The notes below the pieces were generated by a model. The model saw only the letters and a list, made by a program, of their open reading frames with translations. It was not told where the DNA came from and did not search any database. The translations under genes and the position numbers were made by a program. A stretch of DNA of 64,000 bases from Amblyornis subalaris (taxonomy: Eukaryota; Chordata; Aves; Passeriformes; Ptilonorhynchidae): NCBI GenBank assembly GCA_018881555.1, contig JACAXG010000110.1, positions 2,611,938-2,675,937 of the forward strand, in the 5' to 3' direction. The stretch's first letter is position 1; each line of letters begins with the position of its first letter. This document shows positions 27,201 to 37,723 of this stretch, in pieces.

Positions 27201-30200
27201 GCCTTTGCTGCATTTTTTCCTCTGCCCCTATACACAGTTGTGCTGCCTCAATAGGGATGCATCGTGGAAGGAAAGAGGAGATGCCTTAAGCAACACTGAC
27301 TCAAAAAACTCTTGATTTGATATAAGGTGCAGCTGTAATCTCTTGCTTTGGGGTGATGCTGCAGGCTACTCTATGCCTTGCCTTACTCCAGGGAGATAAT
27401 AAAAAGCCAGATGCAGCTTGGAACATCAGGGACTGAACTGGTTTCATTTCAGGGACCTAGAAGTTTGCTTAGATGCCAAGATAAAAACTTGCCTGGGACC
27501 TAGACGTAGCATTTGCTTAGCTGCTAAGACAGGATACTGCCTATAAATGGTGCATCTTTTTTTCCCTGGTCTTCTGTGTATCAGTCTGAGAACAGGGCAA
27601 CTACCAACCACCTTTTTTCACTGTGTTTGAATTTCATAGTTGTTCTCAGGGCACCCTCACTGTCAGAGATTTCTGGTCTGAGGTCTGTACTATCTTGGTC
27701 TTACATAGTTTTGTAGCTTTGGGTGAAGCATTGGCAGACTTCCAACTTCTTAAAAGTTTTTTCCTTGTTTGTCTGTTGTGGTCTGTTGCCTTCTGATAAG
27801 AAGACAAGGCGACCTGGTTCAAGAGGCTAGCACGGCAGCCCGGCCTACCCCGTGGCCACTCGGGCCATGGACGCACAGACACCAATGTGGTGGATGGTCA
27901 AATGGCATTTATTATCTTATCTCATGAGGTTANNNNNNNNNNNNNNNNNNNNNNNNNNNNNNNNNNNNNNNNNNNNNNAAGGGGGACTGTGGGATAGCTG
28001 GAGTTAGTAAGGAGTGGAAAACTACTGGAGTTAGAGGGGTTTGCATGCTCTTATCACAAAGGAATGAAGGGAGGAAAGATTCCATGCTGCTCCTGCTTTC
28101 TGTCACATTGCGTGATCTTCCGTCCGCCTGTCCCTTTCTACCACATGGTCAAATAGGAAATTTAAGTACCCTTCTAAGCAGCATTTTTGTTTTGCCTGAA
28201 ACACAGAGTTTGCCAGGTCAGATTTACCCATATTTTTTCTCTGTGATCTTTCTAAAAGATACATAGAAACAACTGAAATTTACGTACCTACTGTCTGAAG
28301 TAATAAAAGTATTTCAGTGAAAGCCTTCAGTCTGAAGATTACTTTAAAATGCAATGCAATGAGCTCTGCAAACTGTTATTTTGTTTGTTCTGTTTTGTGA
28401 AGTCCTGGATGAAAACAACCGGAATATCACAATCTGTGTACCTGAATTCAGTCAAGGCCTGCACAGAGATGAAAACCTGGTTACTGGCTTGGGTACTACG
28501 ATTTTGTTTGGCTGCATTTTATATTCTTGGTAAGTCTGGGGGTTTGCAGTTGCCTCTCTGTACATACAATGTTGCAATCCAACAGTGAAGGCTTATAGCA
28601 GGCCTCATGCAAACTCTTAGAGAGATGTGGAATAGAGCTGAGCTGGAAGGTTCGTATTCTCCTCAGCTTCAGAATTTCAGATGTTTTAGCCAAAAATGTT
28701 CAACAGGATAATACAACTTTTGGAACAAATATATCTCATTAAAATCAAATAGAGCAATTTAGATCTAGAGGCAGAGGGGAAAAAAATTCCACCTGTCCAT
28801 GATCCCAAATTATCTCAGGGTTCTGTGATTCTGTATTTACACTTCTGTAAGAAAAACTCTATGCAGTTACTGTCACCCAAAAAATCTTCTCTGAAATTTT
28901 TGTAGCTTCCTGGCAGAGGCTATGACTGTCCTTGAGGGTCTTTAAAACAAACAAACTCTTGGAGAGGGTTTAGGGCTTCCTTTGAACAAATAATGAACAC
29001 AGTATTGCCATCAGGATTTACCATTGATCTGCTCTAAAAAAATCCCTGTTTGTGCCCATGATGCTCACCTTTGATGCTCACCTTGTATTATTGCAACTCC
29101 CATGAATAAATTAAGTCATGCTTTGGGACAGGCAGTTGCTGGTGACTGAAAGGTGATGTGTAGCTTGTTTTGGCTGTGCAACTTGCAAGGAGACAGCGCT
29201 GCTTGTCTGCTGCAAGTTTTTGAGCAGGTTCTGCTTCTGAGTCAGTTCACTTCAAAATTCACATAGAGAAACCCCTTCATATTTTTGAAGTGAAAAAAGA
29301 GACTTACTCTTGTGTTTGTCAAATGCGCATATGTGTTCCATTTAGTTCTGATATGAAATATATGGATATCGTGGATCTAGTTCACATTAGATGAGCATTT
29401 CCAGTGCCTCAGGGAGGTGTTTCAGGATGCAGACAATATTCATGTAGCCTGCCACTGAAGTGTACCATGTAGCTGGGGAGGTAAGAAGACAAGGGGAGTG
29501 TTTTGAAGCATTGCTTACCAAGGCTCAGTGTGTACAGCAAAGCCTCCCTGTGGGTAATGGGAAGTTTGCATTTCACATCCTAAAAGGGCAAGACTGGACA
29601 AGAAGTGTTTCCTATCGGAAGAAACTGGAAAGGATTCCCCCCAGACAACCATAGTCATGCAAGAAAGTGATTTCTAGGAACTGGTACACTCACAAGAAAC
29701 TTTTGAAAACTGACTGCTGCCAGAGACCTGAGAGTTTGCTGGCAGAGCCTTTACAGAAATGCTGAGCCAAAGTGATGGCTGTAAACTGAGTATAAAAGCA
29801 TTGGTTGTGCACAGCAGGGGATATCTCTTCTGAATTGCAGATTGGAGCACTTAGATTTTACTGCTGTCAGATGGTGGTGAATTCATCACCTTTCAAGAGT
29901 GATCTACTTTTAAGCTCATGATTCGGTCTGCGCTGGCCAGTGGCTATCTGCCAGGCTGGTTTATACCTACTGCAGGACAAACTTTTCACGTGCTTAGTGC
30001 TTGATGATAGCACCCGGGCAAATGCTTAGCTTAGACACAGGAGTAGACTATTTACATTTGCTGTGATGTTGAAGAGTAACCCTGTTGGGGTTATAGTTAT
30101 GCCCAGGGGTTTGACACTATCTTCTTTTCCTCCTAGTTTGACCTCAACAACACGTGCAAGCTCAGAGGCACTGAAAGGCATATATGCAACAGCTGAAACA

Positions 30201-33200
30201 GAAGTGAGTTTTTGCTTCTTCTCACAGGATTTCTGTGCATACTTTCTTCCAAGCTTTATTGGTGTTGTTTTTGTGGCCAGTAATCTGTAATTAGGTCAAA
30301 ACAGAAGTTGTTGTTGGTAGCATGCATGCTATATGCCTGTGGGTATGGACTCATCAGAACACTTGTCCATGATGGCCCTTCTGTAGGTCTTGCTGGTCCT
30401 GCGGATGGGCCTTCATGGACTGAAATAAGTTGCTGCTCCTGAAGTCAGCATCCTGCAGACTTCCTGTAAATCTTGTGTTCCTCATGAGCTCATGTCCTCT
30501 CATTTAAAGGAAAAGTGTGCTGGAAAGCTACCAGAAGAAGTGGAGGAGTTCTTGAACGTTTTCATTCCTGATTGCCTTTGTTCTCATAGCAACTATGATC
30601 CCAAGTTCTTACCTCTTATTTTTATTTCCATACATAAGTATTTCCTTTCTTTTTGCCTATAATTTCATCTCTGATTATATTCCTTGTCCCCATTTCAACT
30701 GTACAGGTTTCTCCATTCCACTTGCCTGTTTCTTTGGCTTCCTTATCCTGGGAACACCCAGAAAACACTGGGAAATGAGTGGGGTTTTGCTGAGTAATGG
30801 TTACCCCTTGCTTAGGTTTGCTGGTGATACTCCACATTCATGTGTGTGTTTGGAAGATGAGTCTCCATCCCTAGCTCTGTCTGCATTGGTGTTATTTGCA
30901 CCTACAGTTTTAACCTCTGTTTTACAACTCTTTAATCACAGTGTTTGTGAGAGTTCAAAAATGCAAATGTATCTGCAGAGGCACTTGGTGTTTGCAGTAG
31001 CTGGGTGTGGGGAAGCAAAATGCTTTTCAGTGTGGAAGTGTCAGGGTGCCAGGGGAGCTTCCCTCTGGCAGGATGCTGTGGCTGGACAGGGTGTCAGTGC
31101 CAGCCCAGCCCTCGCTGCCAGCTGAGCAGTTGGAGACCGAGACCTGGCATGGTCTGTCTTAGGCACATCCATATGGGGCCTGTGCCTTCCTGCCTGTGCT
31201 GAGGGATGGGATGGGGATGGGGAGCACCCAAGAGAAAACAGCCACCTTTTGCACCCATGCACCTCCTCTGCCAGCCTTACACTGTAGGAGGCCTCCTCCG
31301 AAGCTCTGGGCCTGCACCCTGTGGAGGAGCAGCGGGAAGGTTGGAGACGTCTGGCACAGCCTGGATTTGGGATGTGGCCCCTCTCCGGGAAGGTCCATCT
31401 GATCAGCCACAGTACTTGCCCACTGGATTAGTTCTGGACTGTTGGGTTTTAAAGACCATACAAGACCCACTTGAATGTAAATATAAAGAAATGACGGGTG
31501 AAGAGCAACTAATTGCACTCTGATTGCCTTCCCTGTGGCAAAGGGCCTTTGTCTGCCAGCCCAGAGAGGGTCTGTGATGTCGCTGCTGGAGGAAGCTGAG
31601 CGTTAGGAGGGGTTAGGGCCATGTGTGCCAGGGTGGCTAATTTCATCACTGGCTGTGCCAGGACTCAATTGCAACTGGTTAAAATGTTGAAGGGGACCCA
31701 GTGCTTGCTTTAGCCCCCGAGTGTGAGTGCAGCCCCAGGGTAGCTCAGACTGGCACTGCAGGTGAGGCTTGGCACAACAGTAGAAAGAGGTACAGAATAA
31801 GGGGTTTGCTTAAACTCTTGGAGAGTCTTTTGAAAAGGAATTCTTTTTGAAAAGTCTTTTTGGCTTTTCATGAACATGCAGAGTGAACCTGCAACTTGAT
31901 GTTTCTGCTGGACACTTTAGCTTAAAGACCTGCTGTCTGGGAAAACATGCAACCAGCCCCTCTGAGAGGGGAGAAGCTAAAACAAAGTGGAAAATTACAA
32001 AGTGTAAATATTTATTCATGTGCAAGAGGTCTCCCAACCATGTTGGGGCACCCCAGATGTGGTTTTACACAGGGGTGTTCTACCTTTCACACGTTCATGT
32101 GTGCAGCATGATTTGACTAATCACTAGCACCCACACCATCAATTACTAATCATAGTAAAACTTTTCAAACAATTATATTTCTGCAGTAGTCTTGCTGCTG
32201 GTCTGTTGATCGAGACATCCTTTAAGTCAGTCTTGAGACAGCTATTATCTATGATGCTGGTATGGTTTCAAGGGTGTTTTAGAGGGCCTGGGATGCTGGC
32301 CTTATCTTGGTTGTCCAGGTCCGTGTTTTATCCTTCATGGACAGCTCTAAGTTTCCAAGAAGCAAAGTCCTTATTTCCAGCGCCGGACTGTCCTTTAGTT
32401 TGTTTTGCTTAATACCAAAGTCTCCAGTAAAACACTAGTGCCTCATTATGTTGCAGTGTATAATGTGAACTAATATAAGTAAACAAAGTTAATAAACTTT
32501 CGTACTATGAAGACTAATTGATATAATATTTAGGGAAGTGAATTTTTGTAACAAGGCTCATTGTCATAATGAGGCCACAAGCAAAATAAATCCCAAAGAA
32601 CGATATTATCAGTACAAATAATGTTGGTGATGCACTACAGAAAGTGCTGCCTTGTACTGTGGTCTGGTGCAGGAAATATCCTTATATTTATTTATTGGAC
32701 AGTCAACACCTTTTCTGCATTTACATTGCCATTCAACACAAGAAGTGTCAATTTCAGCTTTTCTTTCTCCATCAGGTTAAAAAAAAGGAAATCTTCATTT
32801 AAATAAAACAGTAAAACCAGCTTTCTGCTGCTACACATTCTGCTTGTGCTCATTCTGGCTCCAGCAAAATCTTGCGAAGATAAGTACATTTCTGACTGAC
32901 GCTTCTGCAGTTGTGATTTCCAACCCATGCATCAGAGCTTTAAAAGTTCCTTAAATTTTCATCTTAGTACAGAGATATGCTTTACTGTAGCTTTTCCACC
33001 ATTTTGTCATAATTATTTGCACCTCTGTTGGACCTAGAGTTATGTAAAATGGGTAGAGTAATTTTTAAAGAACGGCTCATTTCTTCAAATTTACTGAGTA
33101 GGTTTTTCCGAAGCTTGGAAACGTCTGTTGTGAGCTACTGGGCACATCCTAATTTGAGTTTTGTGCTGGTTGGAAATACAAACCAGACTTTTCTAAATTA

Positions 33201-34585
33201 GTGTCTGTAGTGTAGACATAACAGACCTTCCTTCCCTGACTGTTCTGCTTTGCTGTAGCACGGATTCTTACCCCTTCCTGTTGTCTGTTCCACAGGTAGC
33301 TCGTTGCTGCTTTTGCTGTGTACCTGACGGAGACGGTAATTACATTTTCCCCGCACAATTTACCTTATTTGCGGCTTTTAGACCAAAGCCAAGAAAGTAA
33401 GGACATAGCTGTGGATGGAAAGCTGCTCATACCATCACTCAGTAGCGTACTGAATACAAACTGAAGCAGATGAAGTGCTCAAAGTTAGGCTACAGAGGGA
33501 AGCAAGAGATGTCTCAACACTGTTTTAAAATTACTAGGCTAGTTAATAATTCTTTAAAGTATATTTCATTACTGCAACATACAGAGTAATCTCTGTTCTT
33601 TGTGTGCTTGTGGGTGTCTGGCTGCTGGAGTTTTGGCTCAGCAGCTCTACAGGGACTGCAGTTCAGGAGTGAGGAAGGGAGTGTCCTGTTTGCAGACCTG
33701 CAAATTGGACATTTGCAAATTGGGATTATCAGCTTGTGGACTTGCCAGAAAAATATTGCACAGGTAGAGCAGTTTAAATGCTCACAATGCTCAAAATCTA
33801 CTTAGTGGGCCAGGAAGCTGATACAAGGCAGGATTTCAGTGTTAGTCCAGTTTTTGACTAAGGGTTTAGGCCCATGCCCTGAGGGTGAGGAAATGTTCAA
33901 GTGTTACTCTGTGTCAATCACACTTCCTAAATCACACCATAGATGTTCTGCTGTGTTCTTTGTGAAGCCAGCTGCTGTTTTCAGTTCTCATTACATTTGC
34001 AAAACTTTCTTGTTTCCTGTCTCATACAGCCGATGCTGAAGAGCACGTTGAAAAAAGAGGAGGCCAGACTGTGGTTTATGATGAGAAGAAGGGCACAGTG
34101 TACAGCTATGCCTACTTCCACTTTGTTTTCTTCCTGGCTTCACTCTACGTGATGATGACAGTAACACATTGGTTCCAGTACGTGTATTTCTTTAACACTG
34201 AGAAATTAATGTCTCTCTGCATTGAGAGGGGAAGTGGGAATGGAAGGTTCTGCTGTTTGGGTATCTCCTATCCATATGTTAGAAGTTTGAAGAGACATTA
34301 CAAGTCTTTCTCAGGCATTCTTGAGTGAGATCTTGCTCTGTAAAGGGCTGCTCTCCCTTGCTTCCTCTATGGGTTAACCTGGTTAGTCTTTTGCTTATTG
34401 CTGAACTTCATTGCTTTTTTCTTTTTCCCCTTGACAGTTATGAAAGTGCTCAGATTGAAAAATTCTTCACCGGAACCTGGTCTATCTTCTGGATTAAGAT
34501 GGTCTCCTGCTGGGTTTGTGTCTGTCTGTACTTAGGGACTCTTATTGCTCCACTCTGTTGCCCAACCAGAGAGTTCTCAGTGTGA
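12090..34585 (+). CDS. SERINC5: SERINC5, serine incorporator 5 (exons 2-12, start exon missing)
   Basis: Eleven exons with GT/AG junctions and matching phases join into 453 codons ending in TGA at 34583-34585. The product matches vertebrate SERINC5 along its whole visible length: an N-terminal Cys-rich LACCCG segment, the [10 protein letters not shown] helix, [48 protein letters not shown] and the C-terminus CCPTREFSV. About ten hydrophobic helices are visible, as expected for this multipass plasma-membrane family. SERINC proteins were first linked to serine incorporation into lipids. SERINC5 is known as a phospholipid scramblase-like factor that lowers infectivity of retroviral particles. 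An N-glycosylation sequon (NIT, visible residues 286-288) is conserved with human. Only about 9 N-terminal residues should be missing, because human exon 1 encodes a very short N-terminus. No CpG island or start exon is seen in 1-12089. The gene converges on THBS4. SERINC5 is preferred over SERINC1-4 because of the C-terminus and the loop between exons 10 and 11. Confidence 0.97.
12258..18583 (+). other. SERINC5: SERINC5 intron 2
   Basis: 6.3 kb between exons 2 and 3. AT-rich, with a short A tract near 16148-16160. No repeat family or extra exon recognised. An ATG at 17879 starts with codons for MSAQ, like human exon 1, but it is in the wrong place and diverges at once. Confidence 0.8.
18584..18762 (+). 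CDS. SERINC5: SERINC5 exon 3
   Basis: 59 codons plus two bases, with acceptor ttttcag and donor AATGG|gtgagt. It encodes [32 protein letters not shown] (a membrane helix), and the Lys/Cys-rich loop [13 protein letters not shown]. The last Gly codon is split with exon 4. Visible residues 57-116. Confidence 0.97.
19078..19160 (+). CDS. SERINC5: SERINC5 exon 4
   Basis: 83 bases, acceptor atccag, donor AATG|gtatgt. It completes the split Gly and encodes [18 protein letters not shown] followed by the family motif IPDQDTFLN. The Ala codon is split with exon 5. It contributes one membrane helix; visible residues 117-143. Confidence 0.97.
19161..22049 (+). other. SERINC5: SERINC5 intron 4
   Basis: 2.9 kb, AT-rich, with T-rich tracts around 20614-20710. 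Nothing else recognised. The preceding intron 3 (18763-19077) is short and holds an A-rich low-complexity tract at 18845-18888. Confidence 0.8.
22050..22143 (+). CDS. SERINC5: SERINC5 exon 5
   Basis: 94 bases, acceptor ccctgcag, donor AATTG|gtatgt. It encodes [19 protein letters not shown], a membrane helix, and the conserved family motif [11 protein letters not shown], with the Trp codon split with exon 6. Visible residues 144-174. Confidence 0.97.
22144..24684 (+). other. SERINC5: SERINC5 introns 5 and 6
   Basis: Intron 5 is 22144-23710 and intron 6 is 23923-24684, separated by exon 6. Both are ordinary AT-rich sequence. I see no repeats or extra exons in them. Confidence 0.75.
23711..23922 (+). 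CDS. SERINC5: SERINC5 exon 6
   Basis: 212 bases, acceptor tcttgccag, donor AATC|gtgagt. It encodes about 70 residues with two membrane helices: [19 protein letters not shown] and the [17 protein letters not shown] segment. The Arg of VQNR is split with exon 7. This is the longest coding exon visible; residues 176-245. Confidence 0.97.
24685..24780 (+). CDS. SERINC5: SERINC5 exon 7
   Basis: 96 bases after a pyrimidine-rich acceptor ending in AAG (ctttcttgtaaag). The donor ACTA|gtaagc interrupts an Ile codon. It encodes [20 protein letters not shown] and [26 protein letters not shown] is near-identical to human SERINC5. Visible residues 246-277. Confidence 0.97.
25457..25903 (+). mobile_element. 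solo LTR-like element of an endogenous retrovirus
   Basis: 447 bases bounded by a perfect 10-base inverted repeat, TGATGCCTTA at 25457-25466 and TAAGGCATCA at 25894-25903, giving the TG...CA ends of a retroviral LTR. Inside are a TATA box (TATAAAA, 25709-25715) and AATAAA (25830-25835), 121 bases apart, which fits a U3-R-U5 layout read on the + strand. No internal viral coding sequence or second LTR is adjacent, so it looks like a solo LTR. A clean target-site duplication is not seen: the flanks are ctagt and cagtc. The family is not identified. Confidence 0.75.
27840..28110 (-). mobile_element. probable LTR fragment interrupted by the assembly gap
   Basis: GC-rich sequence left of the gap, then TTTATT at 27908-27913 (AATAAA on the minus strand). 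The minus-strand text resembles the R-U5 part of avian endogenous-retrovirus LTRs as I remember them. Both boundaries are uncertain, and the gap hides the middle. Confidence 0.4.
27933..27978. other. assembly gap (46 Ns)
   Basis: A run of 46 N within SERINC5 intron 7, next to LTR-like sequence. True size unknown. Confidence 0.99.
28403..28529 (+). CDS. SERINC5: SERINC5 exon 8
   Basis: 127 bases, acceptor tttgtgaag, donor TCTTG|gtaagt. It encodes [16 protein letters not shown] with the NIT N-glycosylation sequon in an extracellular loop. RDENLV and a membrane helix ending GCILYSC follow, with the Cys codon split with exon 9. The acceptor tract is T-rich but G-interrupted, so it is weaker than its neighbours. 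Visible residues 278-319. Confidence 0.95.
28530..33295 (+). other. SERINC5: SERINC5 introns 8 and 9
   Basis: Intron 8 is 28530-30136 and intron 9 is 30204-33295. Intron 9 contains a locally GC-richer stretch (about 30990-31790) with reading frames on both strands up to 176 codons, but no family similarity that I recognise. Introns 10 (33336-34029) and 11 (34178-34437) that follow are short and featureless. Confidence 0.75.
30137..30203 (+). CDS. SERINC5: SERINC5 exon 9
   Basis: 67 bases, acceptor ttttcctcctag, donor GAA|gtgagt. It encodes (C)[28 protein letters not shown] is the family motif that follows the preceding helix. The rest belongs to the large intracellular loop. Leaves in phase 0. 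Visible residues 320-342. Confidence 0.95.
33296..33335 (+). CDS. SERINC5: SERINC5 exon 10 (40-base exon)
   Basis: A very short exon with acceptor ctgttccacag and donor GACG|gtaatt. It encodes [13 protein letters not shown], matching the IARCCFCFSPGG stretch of human SERINC5 in position and in its Cys pattern. The final Ala codon is split with exon 11. Its phase (0 in, 1 out) is required for the frame. Visible residues 343-355. Confidence 0.93.
34030..34177 (+). CDS. SERINC5: SERINC5 exon 11
   Basis: 148 bases, acceptor ctcatacag, donor TTCCA|gtacgt. It encodes an acidic loop segment [13 protein letters not shown], then the highly conserved [20 protein letters not shown] and a membrane helix ending MMTVTHWF. 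The His codon is split with exon 12. Visible residues 356-404. Confidence 0.97.
34438..34585 (+). CDS. SERINC5: SERINC5 exon 12, C-terminus and stop
   Basis: Acceptor ccccttgacag. Encodes [19 protein letters not shown], a final membrane helix, and the C-terminus [10 protein letters not shown] followed by TGA. The CCPTREFSV ending is the long-isoform SERINC5 terminus. Visible residues 405-453. Confidence 0.97.
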
Positions 34586-37500
34586 ACAGTCAAAAGGTCA
34601 TTTTAAGTTTTTCTTTTTTTTTTTTTATTTTGGAATGAGGAAACACGTATTATCCGCTGATCATAATGTACCAGTTAGTACCTTTTTAGTCATACTAAAC
34701 AAATGATTGAAGGCTTTTTTTACCATTTTTTTATTATCGTGAACAAGCATTGCCTAAGGGAACAAATGTGTTTCGAAACTTTATAATGCTTATGTATGGT
34801 GTGTAGAAAACCCAGTTGTTGCATAAACTGGAATAAGTGAAATGCTTTTCACATAACTGACAATCCTTCTCCAGCTTCATTGACAAGAAAAAGAAAAGAA
34901 AAAATCATGGTGCAGATGTATCTTCTTACTTCCCATGAATGTTTGGTATCTTCTAGCAAATATGCATTCATTCCTTTTTATACTTTTTCATTAACTGTGT
35001 CTTTTACAGTTTGCAGTGATGATTTGGACTGCTGTTTTGTACAGCATATAATTCTTGTAAGTAGTATCCAGATAATTTTTTCCAAAAACATATCTAAATA
35101 CTTCTGTAGAAATAAGAGAATATATAATAATTTGACTGCCAAAGCATCTACTAAAAATTGTTTATCTAAGTATTAAATATATTAAGTTATTGTATACGTA
35201 GATTGAGAAAGGAATGTACCAATGAAAGTAATTTATTTATTCTATTATAACTTTAAAGGCACCTGGATATTTTATGCGATTCAGATTTAGTCCAGTTAAT
35301 AACTGAAGAGGAGTTCTACACACAAATTCTGAAACTGAATTTTGCCCAATTTTGCTTTGCCAAGTAACTCAAAAGATGAGTGTACTGCATGGGGATGTAA
35401 GATAAGGTACATTCTTTATTCTCAATGTTTGCTGTTGAGAAAATGATAGTTAAGGGAGCACTGCCAGTTGCTGTTAAATTTAAAAGTGGGGTGCTTGTTT
35501 ACTTTTCTACCCTGCTGTTTCAGCTTGTGTCTAAAGATCTCCCAGGATCTTCAGGTCTGTTTCCGTGACTAGTTTTATAATACTTTAAATGCATTGATGG
35601 TCAGAAAAGAGCTATAGTATGTCATCAGCTTTTCTGCCTGTGTGTTGGTTGGAAAGCATTTTTTCTAACTGCAATATTTTTATAGTTCTCTATTGATATT
35701 AGTTTTGGTGTTGGGGTGGGACTTAGCCAACCAATGTATTAATGGAGACAAAACTTCTTTTGTAGAACTCCTATTCCAAGCACTGGAGTAACCAGTCAGA
35801 AAAGCAAACCAGAAGACACGAATATAACAAGCAGCTGCCTTAGTACAAATGACTTGACAATATTAAACACTATGTTGTCACTTTTTTTTTGCTTTAAGCA
35901 CATGATTTGGTGGTAGAACAACAGCTCAAATGCCCTAAATGCTGGATAAGGTTGAACCCACATGGTTATCTACATTCTGGTGGGATGACTTTATGACTTA
36001 AGCTAGTCACAGAGTTTTTTGTCTTCTCTCTCTCTACATATGTATTCACACATACATACAGTGTGAAATATCAACCAATTTAGCAGTGCTGTTTTTTTGA
36101 AAAATACGATTGAGCCTTAAATCTTCATCCAATGCTTCCTGCAAAACAAAGAAAAGCACAACATAGAGGCCAATGAATTGGCCAAAAGATTTGCATGCCT
36201 TAGTTGTTCTGTTGCAATAATTAATGACTAAGGCACACCTGGTGAGTATTCTTAACACATTGGATATTGGTTCTGGTCTGGTTTTCATTACCATTTTTAG
36301 CTGCCTTGTTGCTATGGTATCCCAGGTCTTCTGTCCTGCTTGGAGCTTTCTAGGGGTGTGATCTTCCCCAGCCTGTGCACTCTTACGTGAAACAAAACCT
36401 ACAGGTCTGCAGTCCTGTATACTTATCCTGTAACCACCTATCCCAGTAATTAAAGCCTCAAAATACATCTGTCCTGAGACCTGAGGGAAGGCAGAGTCTG
36501 TCCGGCAGTGACTGTCTTGGTGCTCTTCTTGTTTGCACCAAGGTTTAAAAATAGCAGTTGAATCTGGGCTTTGACACTGAGTTAGAAAAGCAAAAAAAAA
36601 AAGCTCTGGAGAGGGAGGCTGGTTTTTCTCTTTCCCTTTGCTTCTGCTGGGAGGTTCTGATCCTGCCTGTCAGGACATCTCTGCCTGTACTTGGAGTCTT
36701 GCTAAGAAAGACGACCTCTTCTGCAGCAGAAAAGGGCCTTTATTAGTGTGTTTTCAATCCAGAAGCATTTATCTGTCCAGTCTCTCAGATAAGAGCTTAT
36801 GGGCTGTGCAATGATGACTAACAGTTGTCCCACCTAACACACAGCAACTATTCTGACAAGCAATCTTGATCCAGTGCTAGAGTTGTTTGCTGCAACTGAG
36901 ATAGTACAGCTCTTGCATCTGCCTTGGCTGTTTGCTAGAGGCTTGTGAGATGTGCCTTCTAGTGCCATGTGTTGTACTATGAAGGAACTAAGTTGGTTTT
37001 TTTTTTTTAAATTAGCCATGTTTTTTTGTAACAGAATAATCAGGGAAAGGAGCTTTACAGAAGGTGGCATGCACTATGTCAAGTTATAAGGCAGGGAATG
37101 GTAACTGTTTTCTGGTTTAGATAGCAGGCATCCCAGTCACAAATGTGGATGATCTTAACACCGGTCTTGGCCATTAGATGTTCTTAATTGTTTACAAAAA
37201 TACTTATTCTATGTAGTGTCTGCATCAGGACTTTCTGCACCTCCTTGCGCTCTTTTTTTTATAGTTTGTGTTTAAAGAAATAGATTTTGCACAGAGGAAA
37301 CAACGCTGTAAAAAGAAAGTCCACAGTGAGACATGAGTCCATTCTTCCTACACAGCACTCATCTCACAGAGTTGCTCCTTCATCCTTCCCTGCTACCAGC
37401 TATTGACCTTAAGGGTCTAGATCTGCAGGTATACAGAGTGGGAATAGGGCAGTGCCTCTTCACACAGTTTTGTCTGCTTCTGAGCAAATGTTGGGGGGAA

Positions 37501-37717
37501 AAACCCCAAAAATAACTTTGAGGGCCTGTGTGTCCATGTTGCCCCAGATCCAGATGTGGACTTCCAGGCCTTTCTAAGGAGTCAGTAACTAGTGGCTCCT
37601 GGGTGTGGAAAGCCTCTAGTTCCTCACCAAGACAAGGCTTCCTGCGGGCCAGGCAAATGTTACAGCCTTAGTGTTCGCTGTAAAATCTGTACTGTGAACT
37701 TCCATGTGCAACTACTT

Positions 37718-37723
37718 AATAAA
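37718..37723 (+). terminator. candidate proximal polyadenylation signal
   Basis: Canonical AATAAA 3.1 kb after the SERINC5 stop. A second AATAAA follows at 38072-38077. Either could give a shorter 3' UTR form. Confidence 0.35.

Larger units (their letters stand above)
24781..28402 (+). other. SERINC5: SERINC5 intron 7
   Basis: 3.6 kb. It carries a solo LTR-like element in sense orientation (25457-25903) and, around the N gap, a second LTR-like fragment on the opposite strand. This is the most repeat-rich SERINC5 intron in the window. Confidence 0.8.

Noticed and set aside
30595..31125. 176-codon open frame on + in SERINC5 intron 9
   Set aside because: Hydrophobic, low-complexity start, no family match, not joined in frame to SERINC5 exons. 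Likely a chance frame extending into a GC-richer patch.
36046..36468. 140-codon open frame on - within the SERINC5 3' UTR
   Set aside because: No recognisable domain or splice context; antisense in AT-rich UTR; length is within what 64 kb yields by chance.
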